This document shows, one piece after another, positions 1 to 5,479 of a stretch of 13,048 nt of DNA. This DNA is from Rikenella microfusus (lineage in GTDB: Bacteria > Bacteroidota > Bacteroidia > Bacteroidales > SZUA-534). Made by a program: the position numbers and the translations under genes. How positions within the stretch are numbered: position 1 is the first letter of the stretch; every line of letters starts with the position of its first letter. The notes below the pieces were generated by a model. The model made no database searches, was not told the DNA's origin, and saw nothing but the letters and a program-made list of their open reading frames with translations. The DNA is taken from positions 1-13,048 of the forward strand of contig DYQV01000044.1 in NCBI GenBank assembly GCA_020719105.1, in the 5' to 3' direction.

Positions 1-14
1 ATTTTGCAGAAATT

Positions 15-48
15 GTTTCAACAAAGAAAGCGAAGCAGGCGCTTCGCT
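15..48 (-). terminator. Probable intrinsic terminator of the 369-residue propeller gene
   Basis: Positions 29-36 (AGCGAAGC) and 41-48 (GCTTCGCT) form a perfect 8-bp inverted repeat around a 4-base loop. Read on the minus strand, the hairpin is followed by TTTCTTTGTT, a T-rich but interrupted tail. It lies about 40 bases downstream of the TAA stop of the minus-strand gene ending at 88, where a terminator is expected. The interrupted T tract makes it weaker than a textbook example. The right arm lies within a 13-base near-duplicate described separately. Confidence 0.55.
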
Positions 49-70
49 GTCCTATCTGGCGCTTTGCTGT
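38..70. repeat. Short direct repeat, GGCGCTTCGCTGT / GGCGCTTTGCTGT
   Basis: Positions 38-50 and 58-70 are 13-base direct copies differing at one base, with a 20-base period. The first copy contains the right arm of the terminator hairpin. The second would pair with the left arm less well, because it has one C-to-T change. This could be a small duplication of a terminator arm. No function is implied. Confidence 0.5.
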
Positions 71-87
71 TTTTTAGTTCGTTCCTT

Positions 88-1197
88 TTATTTCCCTTTC
101 AAACTAAACGCAAAAACCCGCCCATCCTCGGTGGCAATAACCAGTAAATCCTGAATAATGGCCGGTGTGCTGCTGGAGGGGCTGCCCATTTCGTACAACC
201 AGGTTTGCTGGCCGGTTTGCAAATCGAGCACATACATGCGGCCATCGCCCGAGGCAATTACCACGCTTTTACCCGAAATAACCGGTGAACCATTTATTTT
301 CCCCAACGTATTGAATTTCCAGAGAATGGTACCATCGTCTTTTTTGTAGCAGTAAATGGTTTTGTTGCCGGAGCCTATCACCACCTTATCTTCGGATACG
401 GCCGGTGAAGCGACAAATGAACCACCTCCGGTCTGTTTCCAGATGATTTTTTTTGCCGCATAATCCACACAAAAAAAATCGCCATCATAGTTACCAAAAA
501 AGGCCAGGTTGCCGGTCAATGCCGACGATGAAGCAATGTAGGTGCCGATATCAATTTTGTGCTTCAGTTTCCCGGTGGCCAAATCCACTACATGCAACTG
601 TCCATCGCAGCCGCCAAAAACAGCTACTTTTCCGTTACTTGCCGGGGTACCGTTGATGTAGTTTTCCGAAGTATATTTCCAATCGGGTTTACCGCTTGAA
701 GCATTTACACAGTGGAGCGAAAAGTCGTAGCTTCCGGTAATAATTTTCTTTGTTTTCCCGGTGGTAAAAAAGTTGCAGGGTCCCGAAATTTGACCTGCGG
801 ACCTATAGCTCCATCTTTCCTTGCCGGTTTTGGCATCCAGGGCAAACAGTTTTCCTTCGAGCGAACCTACATAAACGGTATTGTCGAGAAAGAGCGGGGC
901 TGCTTCCACGGTATTTCCAGCGTTGAACGTCCAATTGAGCTTACCTGCCAATGAAATGGAATATACGTTGCCATTGTTGGAACCTATGAAAATACTGCCA
1001 TCGCTAATTATAGGCGACGACTTGGTTCCATCGCCGGTTTTGTAGGTCCAGATTAGTTTGGGTGTTTTGGGGATTTGTACGCCGGTAACTCCCGTTAACG
1101 CTTCATTTCCCCGATACGATGGCCAATTGGTAATGGTTTGGGCGGTAAGTTGTATCAAAGGAAAAAGAAGCAGGAAAATTATGGATTGTTTTAGCAT
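88..1197 (-). CDS. Exported PQQ-like (BamB-type) eight-bladed beta-propeller protein
   Basis: This is a 369-residue protein, taking the ATG at 1197. That start gives a clean signal peptide, MLKQSIIFLLLFPLIQLTAQ, whereas the longer reading frame adds a charged, glycine-rich stretch read from an intergenic repeat. There is no lipobox cysteine, so a soluble periplasmic protein or one secreted further is likely. The mature protein begins near a WPSYRG motif (about residues 25-30). Eight consecutive modules of about 40 residues follow, from about residue 47 to the end. Each has the PQQ-like pattern of an aromatic strand (IWTY, NWTF, RWSY, DWKY, IWKQ, LWKF, TWLY), a central 'SPxxxxxxVxxGS' turn and a 'xAxDxxTGK' end. 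Eight modules fit an eight-bladed propeller. No haem motif or quinoprotein active-site cysteines are seen, so binding of real PQQ is unlikely; a scaffold or ligand-binding role is as plausible as catalysis. It lies behind a non-coding gap with repeats and may have its own promoter. Confidence 0.85.
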   Translation of the reverse strand: MLKQSIIFLLLFPLIQLTAQTITNWPSYRGNEALTGVTGVQIPKTPKLIWTYKTGDGTKSSPIISDGSIFIGSNNGNVYSISLAGKLNWTFNAGNTVEAAPLFLDNTVYVGSLEGKLFALDAKTGKERWSYRSAGQISGPCNFFTTGKTKKIITGSYDFSLHCVNASSGKPDWKYTSENYINGTPASNGKVAVFGGCDGQLHVVDLATGKLKHKIDIGTYIASSSALTGNLAFFGNYDGDFFCVDYAAKKIIWKQTGGGSFVASPAVSEDKVVIGSGNKTIYCYKKDDGTILWKFNTLGKINGSPVISGKSVVIASGDGRMYVLDLQTGQQTWLYEMGSPSSSTPAIIQDLLVIATEDGRVFAFSLKGK

Positions 1198-1241
1198 AGG
1201 AGTACGTATTATTATAAAAAGTTTTAATAAAATTGAATTAA

Positions 1242-1289
1242 TTCCCCCTCCGCCCTTTGGGCACCTCCCCAAGTGGAGGACTTACTCCG
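1242..1289 (+). repeat. REP/MITE-like palindromic unit A
   Basis: This 48-base unit begins TTCCCCCTCCG and ends GGAGGACTTACTCCG. It contains two nested hairpins: GCCC-TTT-GGGC at 1252-1262, and CCTCC/GGAGG at 1264-1268 and 1275-1279. The leading CCTCC can pair with the same GGAGG, giving alternative folds as in REP elements. The reverse complement of unit B aligns with it over its whole length, with the same head (TTCCCCCTCYG) and tail (ACTTRCTCCG). It lies 45 bases upstream of the ATG at 1197, so it may be in that gene's leader. Confidence 0.7.
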
Positions 1290-1335
1290 ATTAGATTCGT
1301 GTAGTAATGGTACAAATACTTCAAGAAACATACAA

Positions 1336-1384
1336 CGGAGCAAGTTCTCCCCTCGGGGAGATGGCCTTTAGGCCAGAGGGGGAA
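1336..1384 (-). repeat. REP/MITE-like palindromic unit B (inverted relative to A)
   Basis: This 49-base unit, read on the minus strand, begins TTCCCCCTCTGG and ends GGAGAACTTGCTCCG. The tail matches unit A at 13 of 15 bases. Its two hairpins are perfect: TGGCCT-TT-AGGCCA at 1362-1375, and CTCCCC-TC-GGGGAG at 1347-1360. The outer GAGGGGG at 1376-1382 can also pair with CTCCCCTC. Repeats of this appearance are familiar from Bacteroidota intergenic regions. I have not searched the genome, so copy number is unknown. Confidence 0.72.
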
Positions 1385-1438
1385 AATAATAAAATGCATG
1401 TAATTAACTATTTACCTCTAAATATTATTTTTGTTTTC

Positions 1439-1502
1439 ACCCCTCTGTCTCCCGAGATTCGGGACAAGTTGTCAACATCTCCCCTTTTAAAGGGGAGATC
1501 GG
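1439..1502 (+). repeat. REP/MITE-like palindromic unit C with a long perfect palindrome
   Basis: The unit follows the same template as A and B: a CCCCTCTG head, an inner hairpin, ATCTCCCC, a loop, then GGGGAGA. It is longer because it carries extra palindromes, CCCGA-GAT-TCGGG at 1451-1463 and GACAA-G-TTGTC at 1463-1473. The 3' hairpin at 1477-1499 has 11-base perfect arms (ATCTCCCCTTT and AAAGGGGAGAT) around a single T. Units B and C face each other head to head across an AT-rich spacer whose ends are also imperfect inverted repeats. Together, 1336-1502 therefore resembles a small MITE-like composite. No T tract follows the large hairpin in the minus-strand direction, so it is not a standard terminator. 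Confidence 0.65.
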
Positions 1503-1574
1503 CAAAAAAGTCAATTGTTTCATACCATTTTTATCCATATTAACTCTAATATTATGATACCGAACTCTAATCGA

Positions 1575-3128
1575 TTAAGCTCCTTTCATCGCCAATGCCC
1601 CGGTGGGACAAGCTTCCACGCATTTTTTGGCGGTATGGGACAATGCTTCGAAAAGGGTTGCTCCCAACGAGGCATCCATCCTGACATCGAAACCCCGGCC
1701 CACAAAGGTTAACCCAACCAGTTCTTTTTCCAGTAAGGTAATATCGATGCACAACCCGCATTTGATGCACTTTTCGGGTTCATAAACTAACATTTCGTGA
1801 TTAAAATGCTTGGTCATGAATTTCCGTTCACCAATCAGGTATTTTTTCCGGTCAACCTTGTATTGGTCGGAATACTGCCTAAGCTTGCAATTGTCTATTT
1901 TCCGGCAGTCGCAATGCATGCACCGCATGGCTTCTTTCACGGCTTCGTCGGTAGAAAACCCAGCCAAATAGCCATCATTAGGGGTAAACCGGGAATTGAG
2001 AACGGATTCTTTTAAATATTCCGGAAATTCATCTCGCAGCAGCTTGTCGAATCGTGAGTTGAACTTTCGGCTGGGCTTTATCAAAGGTTTGTTTTGCAAA
2101 AACAAGTGCGCCGATTCCGCGGCCGCTTTTCCTTGTGCCACCGCCCGTACCGCCATTTTTTGTGTGCGCAGGACGCTTCCACAGGCAAAAATGCCCGGTT
2201 CGGAAGTAGCCATGGTGCCATCTTCAATCTCAATACCCGTTTTGGTGGTTTTAAATAGATCCATCAATTGGTTTTCCAACATAACATCTCCGGTAGCAAT
2301 AATTATTGCATCAAAACGGTTCCGGATATCCGATTCGAACGCTTCCTTTGTAATGGTGACATTAAAACGGAATTCGGCACCCATTTGCCGGATAATTTCC
2401 ACTTCACTATCAATTACTTCTTTAGGCAATTCCTCGTCGGGAATGCTGTACCGAAGGGTTCCCCCGGCTTTTTCGTTTTTATCGAACAAAACGCAAGGGT
2501 AGCCATACTTTAAAAGATAATAGGCTGCTGCCAATCCCGACGGGCCGCTGCCAATAATAGCCACTTTTTTGGAATTCTTTATTGTTGGAATTGCAAACCA
2601 GTTGCTTTCGACAGCTACAAACCGCTTGAGCAAACAAATGGAAACCGCTTGATCCACCTGAGTTCGACGGCAAGCTTTTTCGCACGGTGCCGGACAGATA
2701 TAGCCCAGAATATGGGGTAGGGCAATGGTTTCTTTTACCACTTTTAACGATTCGTCGAATTTTTTGGCAGCAATCAACCGATTCATGAGCGGAATGTTCA
2801 TGTTTGCCGGACAACCAATGCTGCAAGGTGCTTCACAGTCGCCCACGTGGTCGCTCATCAACAATTCCAGGGCATCTTTTCGGGCTTCCAAAACTTCTTG
2901 TTCCGTGGTGCTGACTTCCATTCCATCGGCAACCGGTAAGGCACACGAGGTAGTAATTTGTCCCGATTTCATATTTTTCACCAAACAAACCATGCACGAT
3001 GGGTGGTTTCCGTGTCCTTTCAAATAACACATGGAAGGGATTTCGATGCCAACCGAACGGGCAGCTTCCATTACCGTAGTTCCTTCCTCGGCTTGAATGT
3101 GTATATTATCAATTGTAAGTTGTACCAT
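1575..3128 (-). CDS. FAD-dependent iron-sulfur oxidoreductase subunit (NuoG-like ferredoxin plus GltD-like flavin domain)
   Basis: This 517-residue cytoplasmic protein is probably the redox partner of the NADH/FMN subunit encoded one base upstream (TAA-T-ATG). Residues 1-75 form a plant-type/NuoG-like [2Fe-2S] domain (C34, C45, C48, C62). Residues 98-165 form a GltD-type iron-sulfur region (C98-x3-C102-x3-CP at 106; C145-x3-C149-x3-C153). Residues 187-345 carry an FAD Rossmann motif (IIGSGPSGLAAAYY from 191), an ATGD at 278-281 and the closing FACG. The pyridine-nucleotide domain that GltD and NfnB proteins insert between those motifs is absent: only about 30 residues separate ATGD from FACG. 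Further on are C403, C406, C408 and C414 (a CMHCDC motif), then a NuoG-like ferredoxin end with C454, C457, C460, C503 and CP at 507. That end keeps the ligands for only one of the usual two [4Fe-4S] clusters. The domain assignment is firm; the reaction is unknown. Confidence 0.85.
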   Translation of the reverse strand: MVQLTIDNIHIQAEEGTTVMEAARSVGIEIPSMCYLKGHGNHPSCMVCLVKNMKSGQITTSCALPVADGMEVSTTEQEVLEARKDALELLMSDHVGDCEAPCSIGCPANMNIPLMNRLIAAKKFDESLKVVKETIALPHILGYICPAPCEKACRRTQVDQAVSICLLKRFVAVESNWFAIPTIKNSKKVAIIGSGPSGLAAAYYLLKYGYPCVLFDKNEKAGGTLRYSIPDEELPKEVIDSEVEIIRQMGAEFRFNVTITKEAFESDIRNRFDAIIIATGDVMLENQLMDLFKTTKTGIEIEDGTMATSEPGIFACGSVLRTQKMAVRAVAQGKAAAESAHLFLQNKPLIKPSRKFNSRFDKLLRDEFPEYLKESVLNSRFTPNDGYLAGFSTDEAVKEAMRCMHCDCRKIDNCKLRQYSDQYKVDRKKYLIGERKFMTKHFNHEMLVYEPEKCIKCGLCIDITLLEKELVGLTFVGRGFDVRMDASLGATLFEALSHTAKKCVEACPTGALAMKGA

Positions 3129-3129
3129 A

Positions 3130-5478
3130 TTATGTTGTTATCACGGCATGGGTGGGACAAATTTGTTTGCAGATATCGCATTTGATGCATTTCTCGTTAT
3201 CAACCCAATGCAATTCATAGGGTTTTGCCTCAATGGCCTCCGACGGGCATCGTTGTGCGCACATGGTACAGCCAATGCAATCGTCAGTAATGCTATATTT
3301 TATCAGGTTTTTACATTTGCCGGTAGGGCAGCTACCATCAATATGGGCCAGGTATTCATCCCTAAAATAGCGGATGGTGGAAAGTACCGGATTGGGGGCC
3401 GATTTACCCAAGCCACACATACTGCCCAATTTTGTTTTTTCGCCCAATTCTTCCAATAGGGTTAAGTCTTCTATTGTACCTTTTCCATCGCTTATTTTAG
3501 TGAGCAATTCCAACATGCGGGTAGTGCCGATGCGGCAAAAAGTACACCTTCCGCAGGACTGGTTTTGGGTAAACGATAAAAAGTATTTTGCAATATCCAC
3601 CATGCAGTCGGTTTCGTCCAGCACTATCAAGCCTCCGGAACCCATCATGCCACCGGATTCTTTAAACGAGGAATAATCGATAGGAATATCGGCCAAGCTT
3701 GCCGGGATGCAACCGCCCGATGGCCCTCCAATTTGAATGGCTTTGAATTTTTTACCGTTTGGGATTCCTCCGCCAATCTGTTCCACAATGGTGCGGATGG
3801 TAATTCCCATGGGGACTTCAATTAAACCTCCCCTGTTTACTTTACCGGCTAGGGCAAATACTTTAGTTCCTTTGCTGTTTTCAGTTCCAATTTTTTGAAA
3901 TGCTTCCGCACCATGGCGGATAATCCACGATACCAGACTCAACGTTTCCACATTGTTTATCAACGTAGGTTTTCCCCACAACCCTTTTTCGGCAGGGTAA
4001 GGCGGGCGCATGGTGGGCAGTCCCCTTTTTCCTTCCATGGAAGCAATCAGTGCCGTTTCTTCACCACAAACAAAGGCCCCGGCTCCTTCAAATACGGTTA
4101 CGTTGAATGAAAAAGAACTTCCCAGGATATTTTGGCCCAGCAACCCTTCATGTCTGCAAATTGCAAGGGCTTCATTAATCCGTTTGACCGCCAAGGGATA
4201 TTCTGCTCTGATGTAAAATATTCCTTCGGTGGCGCCCACCGCAAAAGCGGCAATTATCAACCCTTCAAGAATGCGATAGGGATATGATTCTAACAGCATC
4301 CTGTCCATAAAAGCACCTGGATCGCCTTCGTCGCCGTTGCAGATAACATATTTGATTTCGGATTTCGCTTCGTGCACCAATTGCCATTTGGTGGCCGATG
4401 GAAAACCGGCTCCACCACGCCCTCGCAACCCGCTTTGTTTTATTATGGCTATGATTTCGTTAGGCGAATATTCCTGTAAGCATTTACGCAATGCTTCAAA
4501 CCCTTCTTTAATCTTATATTCAGCTATATCACTGGGTTTTAGTTCCCCTCGGAATTCGGTGGCAATGCTCATTTGGCCATCTAAAAACTCAAAAACGGGA
4601 GTATGGGTTTGGTCCAAATCGTAGCGGTTAAAAGACCTTGGCAGATTTTCGGTAACCAGGCTATCGAAAAAATTGAATACCCCGGTTTTGATTTGATCCA
4701 AGGAACCTCGTGGCTTAAAGTGCTGCTTAATGACATCCCTTACTTCCTGAGGTTTTATTTTGGTGTAAAACGAGGGTTGTTCGCCCGGTTTGTGGATTTC
4801 CAAAATGGGAACCTGGTTGCAGATGCCCACGCAACCCACGTGTTTAACCGTTACGTTGATATTGCTCTGAGCCAGCGTTTTCTCGAGTTCGTTTTTTACG
4901 GCTTCGCTTCCACTGGCTACACAGCACGAACCCAATCCAATCCGTATCTCACCTTGCGATTCAACATTCAGCTTCGGTGTTGAAAATTTAGCGAAATCGC
5001 CGGTGGTTTTCTTATTCAAAAATTCCAGTAAAATATCAGGGGTTTGTTCAATACCCACGTGACCAAAGGTTACATCATCGATTTGAACCACAGGGGCCAA
5101 GGTGCAACAGCCCAAACAAGCTACTTTTTCGAGGGTAAAAAGCATTTCTTCGTCGGTGTTGTCGCCATCCGTTAAATTTAAGGTACGTCGGAAAGCATCG
5201 TACACCAAACCGGCACCTTTAACATGACAGGCGGTACCAACACAAACTTTAATAATGTGTTTGCCAACGGGTTTGAGCCGGAATTGGGAATAAAAAGTGG
5301 CAATTCCATGAATGGATGATTGGGTGATATCGGTTTTTTCGCAAACATACCGGAGTGCTTCTTCAGGCAAGTAATTGAACTCATTCTGAATGGCCTGCAG
5401 TATAGGAATTACCTTATCGGCAGCGGTACCTATTTGTCGGATTAACCCATCCACTTTATCTGTTATTTCGCGGCTCAT
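3130..5478 (-). CDS. NADH/FMN iron-sulfur oxidoreductase, HydC (NuoE)-HydB (NuoF) fusion
   Basis: This 782-residue protein should oxidise or reduce NAD(H) through FMN and iron-sulfur clusters. Residues 1-160 are a NuoE/HydC thioredoxin-like [2Fe-2S] domain (CVGTAC at 79-84; CLGCC at 121-125). Residues 177-255 are a second such domain, as at the N terminus of HydB (C185, C186, C216, C220). The NuoF core follows, with the FMN/NADH glycine-rich loop GLRGRGGAGFPSATKW (350-365), ICNGDEGDPGAFMDR (379-393) and the FEGAGAFVCGEETALI stretch. An SLBB region comes next, then the N3 [4Fe-4S] cluster (SCGRCTFCRIGTT, C642, C645, C648, with C688). The C terminus carries CPTGKC (717-722) and two ferredoxin motifs (C734-744 and C764-774), typical of HydB/HndC rather than respiratory NuoF. 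No [FeFe]-hydrogenase HydA is visible. ATG 5478 is preferred over an in-frame TTG at 5490: it lies one base after the previous stop, with GGAAAA just before it. Confidence 0.9.
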   Translation of the reverse strand: MSREITDKVDGLIRQIGTAADKVIPILQAIQNEFNYLPEEALRYVCEKTDITQSSIHGIATFYSQFRLKPVGKHIIKVCVGTACHVKGAGLVYDAFRRTLNLTDGDNTDEEMLFTLEKVACLGCCTLAPVVQIDDVTFGHVGIEQTPDILLEFLNKKTTGDFAKFSTPKLNVESQGEIRIGLGSCCVASGSEAVKNELEKTLAQSNINVTVKHVGCVGICNQVPILEIHKPGEQPSFYTKIKPQEVRDVIKQHFKPRGSLDQIKTGVFNFFDSLVTENLPRSFNRYDLDQTHTPVFEFLDGQMSIATEFRGELKPSDIAEYKIKEGFEALRKCLQEYSPNEIIAIIKQSGLRGRGGAGFPSATKWQLVHEAKSEIKYVICNGDEGDPGAFMDRMLLESYPYRILEGLIIAAFAVGATEGIFYIRAEYPLAVKRINEALAICRHEGLLGQNILGSSFSFNVTVFEGAGAFVCGEETALIASMEGKRGLPTMRPPYPAEKGLWGKPTLINNVETLSLVSWIIRHGAEAFQKIGTENSKGTKVFALAGKVNRGGLIEVPMGITIRTIVEQIGGGIPNGKKFKAIQIGGPSGGCIPASLADIPIDYSSFKESGGMMGSGGLIVLDETDCMVDIAKYFLSFTQNQSCGRCTFCRIGTTRMLELLTKISDGKGTIEDLTLLEELGEKTKLGSMCGLGKSAPNPVLSTIRYFRDEYLAHIDGSCPTGKCKNLIKYSITDDCIGCTMCAQRCPSEAIEAKPYELHWVDNEKCIKCDICKQICPTHAVITT

Positions 5479-5479
5479 G

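Larger units (their letters stand above)
1198..1574. other. Non-coding gap of about 380 bases holding a three-unit palindromic repeat array
   Basis: This gap separates the end of the eight-gene unit (stop at 1575) from the ATG of the last propeller gene (1197). It contains three related palindromic units at 1242-1289, 1336-1384 and 1439-1502, AT-rich spacers between them, and a 9-base direct repeat near 1542-1571. The frames that cross it show no plausible protein. I found no convincing Bacteroidota promoter (TTG plus TAnnTTTG) just upstream of 1197. The strand between 1198 and 1241 is very AT-rich and could hold one, with TATAATAAT as the only suggestive string. Confidence 0.7.

Noticed and set aside
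1198..1272. Longer N terminus for the 369-residue propeller (start at 1272)
   Set aside because: The extra 25 residues are translated from repeat unit A and AT-rich spacer, and would bury the clear signal peptide that begins at 1197.
1477..1499. Rho-independent terminator for the eight-gene unit at the 23-base palindrome
   Set aside because: No T tract follows the hairpin in the minus-strand direction, and the palindrome belongs to the repeat template shared with units A and B.
1242..1502. A CRISPR array
   Set aside because: There are only three units, in alternating orientation, of unequal length and with unequal spacers. They are palindromic intergenic elements.
1996..2502. A plus-strand protein of 168 residues opposite the FAD subunit
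   Set aside because: It lies entirely opposite a well-supported gene, has no recognisable domain and has shadow-like composition, as do the other plus-strand frames.
3130..5478. Respiratory complex I NuoE/NuoF genes
   Set aside because: The extra thioredoxin-like domain, CPTGKC and the two C-terminal ferredoxin motifs fit HydB/HndC-type proteins, and no other nuo subunits are present.
1575..5478. An [FeFe]-hydrogenase operon
   Set aside because: The FAD partner has no H-cluster motifs, and no HydA-like catalytic domain is encoded in the window.
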